From Phocaeicola sartorii JCM 17136 = DSM 21941 (GTDB lineage: Bacteria > Bacteroidota > Bacteroidia > Bacteroidales > Bacteroidaceae): a stretch of DNA of 64,000 nucleotides. The notes beneath the pieces were generated by a model. The model saw only the letters and a list, made by a program, of their open reading frames with translations. It had not been told where the DNA came from and made no database searches. The stretch lies in contig NZ_BAKM01000013.1 in NCBI RefSeq assembly GCF_000614185.1, positions 59,506 to 123,505 of the forward strand. Direction: 5' to 3'. A program made the translations under genes and the position numbers. Shown in pieces: positions 48,737 through 58,512 of the stretch (the stretch's first letter is position 1; each line of letters begins with the position of its first letter).

Positions 48737-49887
48737 GAAAAATTTGTGTAGTTACCGGCACTCGTGCCGAGTACGGATTACTCAGCAGGTTGATGCGTCT
48801 AATCGATGAATCAGCAGATTGTCAGCTTCAAGTCATTGCTACCAATATGCATTTGCTTCCTGAATATGGAAATACCTATCAGGAGATAGAATGTGACGGT
48901 TTTCATATTGATGCTAAAGTGCCCATGAGAAAGCTGTCCGATGACTCTTATGGGGTGATTGATTCCATGGCAGAAGAGATGAAAGGTATGAATGAAGCAC
49001 TTCTCCGGCTCCATCCCGATATGGTGGTAATCTTGGGAGACAGATATGAAATGTTGGTGACGGCTACCGTTGCCATGTTGCAACGGATTCCCATAGCACA
49101 TCTTCATGGTGGGGAAATCAGTGAAGGAGCCGTAGACGATAGCATTCGCCATGCCATTACAAAAATGAGTTCTCTTCATTTTACATCCACTGAAGATTAT
49201 CGTCGTCGTGTAATCCAATTAGGTGAACAGCCGGATAGAGTATTCTATGTTGGAGCCATTGGAGTGGAAAACTTGAAGCAAATACCTTTGATGAGCAGAC
49301 AAGACTTGGAAGATTCATTAAACTTCACTTTCGATAGAAAAACCATTTTAGTAACCTATCATCCGGTCACTTTGGGCAATCGTAGTCCGAAGGATGAGAT
49401 CGATGATTTTCTGTTTGCGTTGGATACTTTCCCCGGACTGAAGGTGCTTTTCACCATGCCTAATTCAGATGAGGGCAGTAAAGTGATACGCCAGGCTATT
49501 GAGGGCTATTGCAGTCGGAATAGTGACCGTTGCAGTTGTTACAGTTCGTTAGGTCTGAAACGTTATCTTTCAGCTTTACAGTATGTAACGGCTGTAGTAG
49601 GCAATTCCTCCAGTGGGTTGCTTGAAGTACCTTCCGTTCATATTCCGACACTCAATATTGGGGATCGTCAAAAAGGACGCGTTCACGGAAATTCGGTGCT
49701 CGATTGTGCAAGTGATAAAGAATCTATTATAAGGGGGCTTACCATGGTGCTTTCTTTATCATTTAAGGAAGTCGCATTGAAAGCTTCCAATCCCTACGAA
49801 AAAGAGAATACGGTACAATCTGTTTTCGATGTAATTTCTACATATCCGCTTGATGAACTGAAACGGAAATCATTTTATAATCTATAG
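48733..49887 (+). CDS. legG: Hydrolyzing UDP/GDP-sugar 2-epimerase (NeuC/LegG type)
   Basis: 384 residues in the GT-B fold. Motifs are VVTGTRAEYGLLSRLMRLI at the start, VVILGDRYEMLVTA, IAHLHGGEISEGAVDDSIRHA (catalytic and substrate-binding histidines and acids) and YHPVTLG, then the C-terminal VVGNSSSGLLEVPS. NeuC/LegG removes the nucleotide while inverting C2, producing the free N-acetyl-mannosamine-type sugar used by NeuB. It overlaps NeuB by 4 bases (ATGA) and is followed 5 bases later by the cytidylyltransferase gene. It is intact. In a legionaminic pathway its substrate would be the 2,4-diacetamido-trideoxy nucleotide sugar. Confidence 0.92.
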   Translation: MRKICVVTGTRAEYGLLSRLMRLIDESADCQLQVIATNMHLLPEYGNTYQEIECDGFHIDAKVPMRKLSDDSYGVIDSMAEEMKGMNEALLRLHPDMVVILGDRYEMLVTATVAMLQRIPIAHLHGGEISEGAVDDSIRHAITKMSSLHFTSTEDYRRRVIQLGEQPDRVFYVGAIGVENLKQIPLMSRQDLEDSLNFTFDRKTILVTYHPVTLGNRSPKDEIDDFLFALDTFPGLKVLFTMPNSDEGSKVIRQAIEGYCSRNSDRCSCYSSLGLKRYLSALQYVTAVVGNSSSGLLEVPSVHIPTLNIGDRQKGRVHGNSVLDCASDKESIIRGLTMVLSLSFKEVALKASNPYEKENTVQSVFDVISTYPLDELKRKSFYNL

Positions 49888-49891
49888 AAGT

Positions 49892-50581
49892 ATGAATATA
49901 TTGGTTATCATTCCTGTCCGAGGGGGAAGTAAAGGCATTCCTGGTAAGAATATTAAGATACTTGGTGGCAAGCCTTTGATTGGATATACTATTGATGCTG
50001 CAAGAGCAGTCACCGATAATGATCATATTTGTGTATCCACTGATGATGACAGAATAATTCAAGCAGTTGAACAATATGGATTGAAAGTGCCATTTAAACG
50101 ACCGGAAGAACTTGCTACGGATACTGCGGGAACATACGAAGTTCTTCTTCATGCTTTGAATTATTATGAATCAATAGGAGAAACTTTTGATGCGGTTGTG
50201 CTGCTTCAGGCCACATCTCCTTTTCGGACGGGTAATCATATAAAGGAAGCACTTAAGTTGTATTCCAAAGAGATTGATATGGTAGTCAGTGTGAAAGAAA
50301 CGGATTCTAATCCATATTATATTTGTTTCGAGGACGATGCCAATGGAATGTTGCACATTTCAAAAGGGGATGGACATTATACCCGTCGTCAAGATTGTCC
50401 ACCAGTTTACGAATACAATGGTGCAATCTATATCATTAATCCCGATAGCTTGAAACGGATGCCACTTAATAAATTCACTAAACGTGTCAAGTATGTGATG
50501 GATCGAGGGCATTCTATTGATCTTGACACGATGATGGATTGGCAGATAGCTGAATACATGATAAATAACCATCTAATATAA
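49892..50581 (+). CDS. legF: CMP-nonulosonic acid cytidylyltransferase (NeuA/LegF type)
   Basis: 229 residues. The CTP-binding signature is VIIPVRGGSKGIPGKNIKIL. Other family strands are ICVSTDDDRIIQAVEQYG, VVLLQATSPFRTGNHI and PPVYEYNGAIYIINPDSL. It couples CTP to the nonulosonic acid, giving the CMP-sugar donor used by sialyltransferase-type enzymes such as the GT52 protein at 55955. The C-terminus (HSIDLDTMMDWQIAEYMI) matches the single-domain NeuA/LegF type without the esterase domain. It is intact, with tight spacing on both sides. Confidence 0.93.
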   Translation: MNILVIIPVRGGSKGIPGKNIKILGGKPLIGYTIDAARAVTDNDHICVSTDDDRIIQAVEQYGLKVPFKRPEELATDTAGTYEVLLHALNYYESIGETFDAVVLLQATSPFRTGNHIKEALKLYSKEIDMVVSVKETDSNPYYICFEDDANGMLHISKGDGHYTRRQDCPPVYEYNGAIYIINPDSLKRMPLNKFTKRVKYVMDRGHSIDLDTMMDWQIAEYMINNHLI

Positions 50582-50591
50582 TTGAAATAAG

Positions 50592-51632
50592 ATGAATCAT
50601 TCCCATATCATTTCCCAATCCCTTTCCATCATCGATTCCATCCGTTGCATCAACGAGATTCATGGTGAACCGTTAGTGCTTTTTGTGGTAGATGCTGAAA
50701 AAAGGATGCAAGGTACCCTTACCGATGGTGATGTGCGTCGTGCCTTGATTAAAGGTATAGATGTGGATGCTCCTATTAGTGAGGCCATGCATCGTAATTT
50801 TAACTTTTTACGTCGCGGAGTGAACGATAGAGTGGAGGATATTCACCACCAGCGTGATTTAAAGATGCGTTTGGTACCCGTACTTGATGAAGAGAATCAT
50901 ATTTGCGAAATCATCAATTTGGAACATTATATAACCAAACTACCTATTGATGCTGTACTGATGGCAGGTGGTAAGGGGGAGCGCCTTCGTCCGTTAACGG
51001 AGAAAACTCCTAAGCCCCTAATTAAGGTAGGTGACAAGTGTATCATTGATTATAATATTGATCGTTTGCTTTCATACGGTTTGAATCATATATCTGTAAC
51101 GGTTAACTATCTTGGCAACCAGATTGAGGAACATTTTCAGGAGGAACGCGATGGGGTGAAGATAGTTACTGTGCGTGAACCGAAATATCTAGGTACCATT
51201 GGCAGTATCAAGTTCGTGGAAACTTTTTATAATGATACGGTGCTGGTAATGAACTCAGATCTTTTTACGAATATTGATTTTGAGGACTTTTTCCTTCATT
51301 TCTGTCAGCATGATGCCGACATGAGTGTGGCAGCTGTGCCCTACGTAGTAAAGGTGCCATACGGTGTGTTCAATCTCAAAGGACGAGAAATCAAGGGCGT
51401 TACCGAGAAACCTACCATCAGTTATTATGCAAATGCTGGTATCTACCTTATCAAGCGCAAACTGTTTGACCTTATTCCTGATGATATCTTCTTTAATGCC
51501 ACCGACTTCATGGATAAACTCATTGAACAGGGATACAAGGTGATTCGCTATCCCATTAGTGGATATTGGCTGGATATTGGTCAGCATGATGAACTGGCTA
51601 GGGCAAGAGAGATGGTAAAACATTTGAAGTAA
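50592..51632 (+). CDS. ptmE: PtmE-like nucleotidyltransferase with N-terminal CBS domain pair
   Basis: 346 residues. Two CBS motifs span about 5-115 (GTLTDGDVRRALIKGIDV; MRLVPVLDEENHICEIIN). The nucleotidyltransferase domain (about 118-345) has the pyrophosphorylase signature MAGGKGERLRPLTEKTPKPL, SVTVNYLGNQI and VMNSDLFTNIDF (metal-binding Asp). PtmE of Campylobacter jejuni has this architecture and makes GDP-glucosamine in the GDP-dependent legionaminic acid route. Its presence among leg-type genes therefore points to GDP-linked intermediates. The companion PtmF and PtmA functions are not recognised in the window. The CBS pair suggests control by an adenine nucleotide. Confidence 0.87.
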   Translation: MNHSHIISQSLSIIDSIRCINEIHGEPLVLFVVDAEKRMQGTLTDGDVRRALIKGIDVDAPISEAMHRNFNFLRRGVNDRVEDIHHQRDLKMRLVPVLDEENHICEIINLEHYITKLPIDAVLMAGGKGERLRPLTEKTPKPLIKVGDKCIIDYNIDRLLSYGLNHISVTVNYLGNQIEEHFQEERDGVKIVTVREPKYLGTIGSIKFVETFYNDTVLVMNSDLFTNIDFEDFFLHFCQHDADMSVAAVPYVVKVPYGVFNLKGREIKGVTEKPTISYYANAGIYLIKRKLFDLIPDDIFFNATDFMDKLIEQGYKVIRYPISGYWLDIGQHDELARAREMVKHLK

Positions 51633-51651
51633 ATTTAAAATACAATATACA

Positions 51652-52604
51652 ATGTATAAAATTGCAGTTATTGGTGCCGGGCAATTGGGTAGCCGTCATT
51701 TACAAGGACTCAAATTGTCCAAACTAAAATCTGATATTTGGGTGGTTGATAATAATCCAAATTCACTTCAGATAGCGCAACAACGTTATGAAGAAGGTGA
51801 AGCGAATAGTAATCAAACTATTTATTACGTACAACTTATCGATCAATTGCCTGCTGAATTAGATCTGGTAGTCATAGCTACCAGCTCAAAACCACGATTA
51901 ACGATCTTAAAAAGTTTACTTGCAAAAGTGAAAGTGGCCAATATCATTTTAGAAAAATTCTTGTTTACAGGACTGGCTGATTATGATGAAGCGGCACAGT
52001 TGTTGCAGACCAATCACGTCAATGCATGGGTAAACTGTCCGCGACGCCTATTCGACTTTTATGCAGAAATCGATTCAATGATAGATAAGCAAAAGCCTCT
52101 TGTTATGGAGTATACTGATTCTAATTGGGGATTATGTTGCAATTCCATACACATGATAGACATATTTATGATGCTGTCAGGAGAAAAAGCCTATACCGCC
52201 TGTTTTGATGGAATTATACCTCAAGTCAAGGACAGCAAACGTAATGGATACATAGAATTTGATGGCATCGTAAATGTATCAACTCCCAATGGAAGTACCT
52301 TACGACTGACTTGTGTGGATGATGATACTGTTCAGCATCAGATGACTATTATCAATGGCTCTCATCATATTATTATTAATGAGCCGGAAGGATTTATGTC
52401 TGTTGATGGTAATAAACAGCCCGTTCATATAAAATATCAGAGTCAATTGACTGGTGCTGTAGCTGATGAAATTCTGTTAAATGGTAATTGCAAACTTACT
52501 ACTTATGCCGAATCGTCAAACTATCATAAAGTATTTCTAAAAGGTATACTGGTATTTATAATAAAGTGACGGGCGATATGCATGACAGATGCCCTATCAC
52601 ATAA
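51652..52604 (+). CDS. Gfo/Idh/MocA-family oxidoreductase (frameshifted near 52551)
   Basis: About 317 residues after repair. The NAD(P)-binding motif AVIGAGQLGSRH opens the protein, followed by VVDNNPNSLQIA and DLVVIATSS. EKFLF takes the place of the usual EKP, and NSIHMIDIFMML is the expected helix. Restoring one G near 52551 changes the tail to LKGILGIYNKVTGDMHDRCP with stop at 52602-52604, which fits a Gfo/Idh C-terminus better than the early stop. The family oxidises or reduces sugar hydroxyls. Here it probably adjusts a capsule sugar or the nonulosonic acid; the substrate is unknown. A second family member follows directly. Confidence 0.82.
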
Positions 52605-52620
52605 TATAAGATGTAATTAT

Positions 52621-53567
52621 ATGACTTGGATTATAGGAACAGGGACCATTGCATTGGAATATGCAAAGATTTTGAATCAATTGGGACATGAATTTATAGC
52701 AGTAGGGCGTAGTGGTAAGAATGCAGACGAGTTTATTGAGGCCGGAGCTAAAGAGGTAGTTTCTGGAGGATTAAATAATTACTTGGCGGCTTCTCCAACT
52801 ACTCCTCAAAAGGTTATTGTAGCTACAAATGTAGATCAGTTGGCTGAAGTCACTGTAAGTTTGCTGAATTTTGGTATAAAAGATATTTTGGTGGAAAAAC
52901 CTGGATTTTGCCACCCAGAAGAAATTACACCCGTAGTTCAGTTAGCACAAGCTAAAAATGCTCATGTTCTTCTCGCATACAACCGTCGCTTCTATTCCAG
53001 TGTATTGGCTGCTGAGAAGATTATTAAAGAAGATGGTGGAATAACCTCTTTTAATTTTGAGTTTACTGAGTGGGGACATGTAATTGAAACATTGGATTAT
53101 TCGCATAATATCTTCAATAATTGGTTCTTCGCCAATTCTACTCATGTAGTAGATCTTGCTTTTTTCCTAGGAGGCGAGCCCCAAGAAATTTCTTGTTTTA
53201 GTGCAGGGGAATTGTCATGGCATAAACCTGCTGTATTTTCAGGAGCCGGTATCACTAACAAAGGGGCTCTATTCTCGTATCAAGCTAACTGGAATGCTCC
53301 CGGTCGTTGGGTGGTAGAAGTATTGACCACAAAGCATCGTTTGTATTTTAAACCGATGGAAACTCTTCAGATCCAGGAAAAAGGTAGTGTGGCTATCAAG
53401 CCTGTTGAAATAGATAATCAATTGGATATAGATTTTAAACCAGGTTTTTATTTACAGACCAAGGCGTTTGTAGAGGGAGATTATGGACGGTTCTGTACTA
53501 TAAATCAGCAAAAGAAAAGCTTGAAGCTATTTACAAAAAAATAAATGGTACAGTACCTGAGGAATAA
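52621..53567 (+). CDS. Second Gfo/Idh/MocA-family oxidoreductase (frameshifted near 53493)
   Basis: About 315 residues after repair. It starts MTWIIGTGTIALEYAKIL, a GxGxxA dinucleotide motif, which supports ATG 52621 over an in-frame ATG at 52582. Further motifs are VGRSGKNADEFIEAG, ILVEKPGFCHPEEI (the EKP motif) and AYNRRFYSSVLAAEK; NSTHVVDLAFFLGG carries the catalytic-type His and Asp. Adding one C near 53493 changes the tail from a Gln/Lys run to FLYYKSAKEKLEAIYKKING with stop at 53565-53567, the normal family ending. It has low similarity to its neighbour beyond the fold. It probably works with it on one capsule sugar, which is inference. Confidence 0.8.
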
Positions 53568-53756
53568 TTTTCAAGTGAATAAAAAATACATATAATCTGC
53601 TTATATATCATAAATAATGAATATATAGATACGTATTTTGCTATTTACTAACATCTCAAATGGAGCTGTGAATAGTCTAAGTTTTGCTTTTTTGTATAAG
53701 AAATTTATTTGGTATTATACAAAGCCATTAATGAATTTAATAAAAAGAATGTAATT

Positions 53757-54440
53757 ATGAAATTAGTTTTTGTTGGTGCTTCAAGAAGTCTTCCAAGAGA
53801 AGGATGTGAATATGAGGATACATATTTTTATAAATTCCAAAAGTCACATAAAGATGTTGATTGTATCTCGTTTTTTAAAAGAGCTTTTACAAGTGATGGT
53901 TTAGATGGATTGTTTAATAGTTATATAAAATATTATCATCCTGAAATTGTAATTTCACATACAGGGGCAACAGATTGTGCACCAAGAATTATCAATGACA
54001 AGTCTTTATTTTGGAAATTTATGATAAAAATAGTCAATCGACTGGGTTGTTTAAAATTATTTTGGAAAATAGTGAAGTTCTTTTTTAAAAGATCACCCAA
54101 TAGAGTATATGTGTCTGTCGATGAGTTTAGAAATAATATAATAGGATTTACAAATAAATTAATTTGTTTAGGAGTAGATAAAATAATCTATCTTAAAATC
54201 AGTCCTTACGGGAACAGTGTTGTGGTACATAATCAATATATAAACGACAATGTTGAAAGATACAATGAGGTTTTTGATGAAGTTAAAGAAATGTATCCAA
54301 AACAAGTGGAAATCATATTCCCATTAGAACATGCTACAGATGCTGATTATTTGGATGGCATGCATGCAACTCCTGCTGGTCACGACATTTTTCTTAAATA
54401 CATTAATGATATTATAGATGTTAAAAAGCTGTTACAATAA
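53757..54440 (+). CDS. SGNH/GDSL-like hydrolase or acyltransferase
   Basis: 227 residues from ATG 53757 (MKLVFVGASRSLPREGCEYE); longer readings upstream lack support. SGNH-type blocks can be picked out: S9 in VFVGASRS near the N-terminus (block I), SHTGATDCAP (block III-like, Thr-Asp in place of the usual Asn-Asp) and DYLDGMHATPAGHDIF (block V with D-x-x-H). Such proteins in capsule loci add or remove acetyl groups on the polysaccharide. Block I is not canonical GDS, so activity is uncertain. Codon use is notably AT-rich compared with the leg genes. Its stop overlaps the Wzx start by one base. Confidence 0.7.
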   Translation: MKLVFVGASRSLPREGCEYEDTYFYKFQKSHKDVDCISFFKRAFTSDGLDGLFNSYIKYYHPEIVISHTGATDCAPRIINDKSLFWKFMIKIVNRLGCLKLFWKIVKFFFKRSPNRVYVSVDEFRNNIIGFTNKLICLGVDKIIYLKISPYGNSVVVHNQYINDNVERYNEVFDEVKEMYPKQVEIIFPLEHATDADYLDGMHATPAGHDIFLKYINDIIDVKKLLQ

Positions 54441-55859
54441 TGTCCGATTTCAAAGCTTTAGCCAAACATTCTTCGAATTATTTGTTTGCCACTATGGCAA
54501 CCAAGTCATTAGCTTTTATTTCAATACCCGTCTATACAAGGTTGCTTTCAGTGTATGAATATGGAATAATAAATGTTTTCATATCTACCATTGGAATCGT
54601 ACAGGTATTATTGACTTTAAATACCGAGGTTGCAATAACGCGCTATTATTATGATGCCAAAAATGAGCTGGATTACAAAACATTTTGTAGTACGTCCATA
54701 AAAATATCGTCAAGTGTTTGGCTTTTGATGTCGCTTATCATGGTGATGCTTAGTCCGTGGTTGGCAGAAGAATTGTCTTTTAGCAAAGCCCTAACGTTAT
54801 GCATGATTCCTGTAGCTACGTATAATGTCATCAACTCAATTTTTATACAAATATACCAGCCTTTATTGCGGAGCAAAAAAAATTGCGATAGTATCTTCCG
54901 TACAGAGTTATCTGGCTTTCGGTCTATCGGTGATATTTATGTTATGTATGGATACTGAGCGTTACTATGGTTATATATGGGGCACAATTGCTGCAATGAT
55001 ACTGTTAGCGACTTATCTTACACGACAAATTCGGCCTTTTTACGTTAAATCTAAAATTAATCGGGAACACGTCAAATATTTGCTTAGCTATTCTTTGCCA
55101 TATATTCCCTATACGTTAAGCGGGATTATATTGACTCAATTTGGACGAATCTTTATGAGTACACATGGTGGCTTTGATGCTGCGGGTCTTTATAGCTTTG
55201 TGTCAAACGTTGGAGCATTAATGATGATTCTTATTTCGGTTGGTCATAGTGCATGGAATCCATATTATCTTCAGTATATGACAAACAAAGATTATAAAAG
55301 TATAGATAAGGATTATGATTTAATCTGGCGAGTTACATTAATTAGTGCAATGGGATTGACTATGTTTGGCAATGAAATAGCATTAATCATGGCACGTCCT
55401 GAATTCTTGAGCGGTATGTATCTGCTGCCTATATTAATCATTGGCTATGTTTTCTATCAATGGTCTTATGTATATTTACGAAGTACTGGTTTTGCCAAAC
55501 GTACTATATGGAATGCTGTAGCCATTTTAATTAGTGGTATCAGTAACATTGTGTTGAATCATCTGCTGATCGACCGCTTTTATATTTTAGGTGTAGCAAT
55601 CTCATTCTGCATTTCTTATTTTATTTTATATGCTGTGGCATATTTAATAAATAAATATGTTCTTAAAACTTATGTTCCACAAAGTATACGCTTTATCAAA
55701 CCTTTCTTATTATTGTTGCTTTTAATGGCGGTTTATCAATATGTATTTGGTGGAGAAATGAATTTATGGATTAAGATTCCTGTTTTTTTTATCCTGACTT
55801 GTTTGTTTATGTGGGGATATAAAAGTTATATATTCAAAGTTTTAAAGTTTTATCATTAA
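54440..55859 (+). CDS. wzx: Wzx-type polysaccharide flippase (MOP superfamily), frameshifted at an A8 run (54875-54882)
   Basis: About 472 residues after repair. Hydrophobic helices repeat throughout: SNYLFATMATKSLAFISIPV at the N-terminus, YTRLLSVYEYGIINVF typical of Wzx helices 1-2, then about 12 in total, ending in the basic YKSYIFKVLKFYH. It would flip the lipid-linked repeat unit across the inner membrane. The frame changes at eight A; with seven A it reads LLRSKKIAIVSSVQSYLAFG. A poly-A tract in a capsule flippase could in principle vary by slippage, but sequencing error is equally possible. The Wzy-type gene at 57261 is its expected partner. Confidence 0.85.
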
Positions 55860-55954
55860 CAAATATGCAGTTCAATGGAGAAAATGGTATTTAAAAGATA
55901 TGCTCAATATTATTCTATTCTATTATACTTGTAATTGTCTTGTTTATTTAATGT

Positions 55955-56935
55955 ATGAAATATAAGGATGTAAAATATGTTTGTTTTGTAGATTCGGCAT
56001 ATTCATTACTTTTGTATATATTATTATATGGGAAAGTACAGTTTGAATCAACTTTTTTCTTTGCTTCTGATGCCATATCTAAAAGTATATGTGGAAAAAT
56101 GAAATTTTATAAATTTCTTTCTAAGAGGAAATTGTCTTCTAGTCCTTTGGCTATTCGTGTTTTATCAAGGTTTATTTTGAGTAGAATATCTTATTTGAGA
56201 TGGCCTTTTTTGAAGACTGTACCTATATATGGTGCGGATCATTTGTGGTTTACTCCTGCTTTATTAAAAAAACGTTCAATGACTGTGTTAGAGGACGGAT
56301 TAACCAATTATAGTTATAAGGCTATGACACAAACTCTCTCTCTCAAACATCATTCTTTATATAAATGGATTGCTGGAACATTTATGTGTGAAGGAGAATT
56401 TGGTTATTCTTCACAAGTACATAAGGTTATATTGACAGGAAAATTTGCAATACCTGATTGCATAAAAAACAAAACAGAATTAGTTGATTTATTGGATTTG
56501 TGGACTCGTGCTGATAAAGAATTTATTCAGAATTTATTTGATCTAACTTATGATGATGTTTGTATGATAAAATCGAAACGAATCATGGTGTTGACCCAGC
56601 CGTATGAAGAAATGATCGGTACAGAAGAGCTACTAAAAATATATCGAAGAATTGTAAATCTATTTAAGTCAGAAGAAGTGCTTATAAAAACACACCCTCG
56701 TGATACTATAGATTATGCAGGTGCATTTCCGAATATTACAGTTTATTCAAAAAAAATACCTGTAGAATTATTCGTTCTTTTGGGGATAAATTTTTCGGAT
56801 GTGTATACAATTACTTCTGCTTCAATCTATTCTTTTCCAGATTCTGTAAAAAAACATTTTTTAGGAACAGAATGCCATCCTTTGTTAATGAAGAAATGTG
56901 GAAAAATGACAATGGAAAATTGTTGCGGTGTTTAA
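55955..56935 (+). CDS. GT52-type glycosyltransferase (bacterial sialyltransferase / LOS transferase family)
   Basis: 326 residues. The GT-B motifs shared by bacterial CMP-sialic-acid transferases of families GT52 and GT80 are present: an acidic VLEDGLTNYSY (catalytic Asp region, residues 111-121) and KTHPRDTID (the HP motif that contacts CMP). The SSASIY-like SITSASIYSFP segment near the C-terminus matches the family's CMP-phosphate loop. With the CMP-nonulosonic acid genes in the same operon, this is the best candidate for transferring the CMP-activated sugar to the repeat unit. No signal peptide is present, so it acts at the cytosolic face of the membrane. The AT content is high. It precedes a 325-bp gap. 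Confidence 0.8.
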   Translation: MKYKDVKYVCFVDSAYSLLLYILLYGKVQFESTFFFASDAISKSICGKMKFYKFLSKRKLSSSPLAIRVLSRFILSRISYLRWPFLKTVPIYGADHLWFTPALLKKRSMTVLEDGLTNYSYKAMTQTLSLKHHSLYKWIAGTFMCEGEFGYSSQVHKVILTGKFAIPDCIKNKTELVDLLDLWTRADKEFIQNLFDLTYDDVCMIKSKRIMVLTQPYEEMIGTEELLKIYRRIVNLFKSEEVLIKTHPRDTIDYAGAFPNITVYSKKIPVELFVLLGINFSDVYTITSASIYSFPDSVKKHFLGTECHPLLMKKCGKMTMENCCGV

Positions 56936-57260
56936 TTCTCAATACTAAGCGTTCAATTTAGACATCTTGAGATAGTCTTGACCTTGTTTTATATTCGCGG
57001 TGTGAACTAAATCCATGTTGCAATGAGATATACGAATGAAGATTTGTGCCCTTTCAAAGGGGGATGCCATTAATTGAGTGTTTACAATTAAACGATACCT
57101 TAAAACTCTATTCTCAGTCATTCTCCCCAAATCATAACTTGAAAAATATATGGAAAACAGAAGACGTAAGCTTATAGGCGAAAGAATCATTTCAACAAGA
57201 ATAGAGATTCTTCCAAGGTATTAAGTTTGCATATTTTGATATTTTTTTACTTTAAAACGC
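56936..57260. other. Gap between GT52 and wzy genes; possible decayed sequence
   Basis: No gene that I can support. A minus-strand open frame of 81 codons (56945-57190) has an odd composition and no start context, and may be a decayed fragment left by recombination in this variable region. A T-rich leader precedes wzy. Confidence 0.4.
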
Positions 57261-58492
57261 ATGTCTTTAACACTATTTGGAATTTTATGGATACTCATTG
57301 TTGCTTATTTCTTATGTACAAAGAGAATAAGTATGATGTTCTATCTGACTATATTTTCAATGGTTTTTCAGTGTAATAACATTGTGCTGATAGGAAGCAT
57401 TGGCGTAGGACCTCAGTTGTTCACATCTTTTGCATTTATTATAAAGAGTTTTCTGCTGATTAAGACTCCTCGCAGGCAAAAGACAATTTTATTCTTTCTG
57501 TTGTCTTTGTTTTTCTTCTATTTGATCATTAATCTAATAAAAAATGGGATCATTGGTAGCAAACTAATGGATATGATTCAGTTATTTATATATCTGATAT
57601 GTACTTATAGAATATATAAATGTGGGAATCTAATCACTGAAGGTACTTTTCTTAAGTTTACCACTTGCTTAATCAAATTTATGGTTGTCGTTTCTATAAT
57701 TCAGTACATGGCTACCATAGGATTAATACCAAGGCAATTGCTTACGCCTTTGCTTTTTAATGACACAAGTGAATACATTTATTTTCATCATCCAGAGATT
57801 TATCAGCGAGTACTTGGTACTTTCATGGAACCTTCGTATTGTGCAGCATTTTTGGTTGGCTCATTTTATTACATCTTCCATTTGCGAAAACATGTAAAAC
57901 AATATAAATTACTATTGTTCGCCTTGTTTATAGAGATTATCTTGACACGATCATCCACAGGGTATGGAACTTTTTGTATTATTGGATTTGCATACTTTTG
58001 CACTTTTATGGATCGTTCGCTTCTAAAGTTGACTATTCCAGTTGTACTTGTTATTCTAGTGTTTTTTTTCGTGTTTAAGGATAGTCTACTAAATGAGGTG
58101 ATATTTAATAAGGTGGAATCGGAGTCGGGATTAAATCGAGGTTATCAGGATGCAAGAGCGATTAATACATTTGTTGAAAATCCAATTTATGGAAAAGGGT
58201 ATAAAGAAGTAAGAGCAAGTAGCTTTGCTACCACTATATTGGCAGAATTAGGGTTGATAGGTACAGCGATTTATCTGATATTTATATTGGCGATTATATG
58301 GCTATATTTAAAAAAGGTAATTATACTGATTATAATATAGCCGCAAGGCTGTTGCTTTTTGCAGTATTTATTTCTCAATTAGTTGCTATTCCTGATATTC
58401 AATTTTCTGTCTTTTGGCTGTCTCTATATTTATTGTCTGCATCAATTAATCTAAGAAATAGCCAATTGGCACATATAGAGTTACTTAAATAA
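57261..58492 (+). CDS. wzy: Wzy-type O-antigen/capsule polymerase (frameshifted at an A6 run, 58310-58315)
   Basis: About 410 residues after repair. Ten or more hydrophobic helices flank one large periplasmic loop, and LGTFMEPSYCAAFLVGSFYY plus LTRSSTGYGTFCIIGF match the Wzy/O-antigen ligase pattern of conserved polar residues. The loop contains SGLNRGYQDARAI. It would polymerise repeat units exported by Wzx. One A is missing from the run at 58310-58315; adding it joins the end as YLKKGNYTDYNIAARLLLFA, a last helix and soluble tail. Sequence divergence in this class is high, so the call rests on topology and position. Confidence 0.8.
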
Positions 58493-58512
58493 ACTATTTA
58501 AAATACATCATC

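Noticed and set aside
56945..57190. 81-codon minus-strand open frame between the GT52 and wzy genes
   Set aside because: It has no start context, no domain that I recognise, and lies opposite the operon direction; at most it is decayed sequence.
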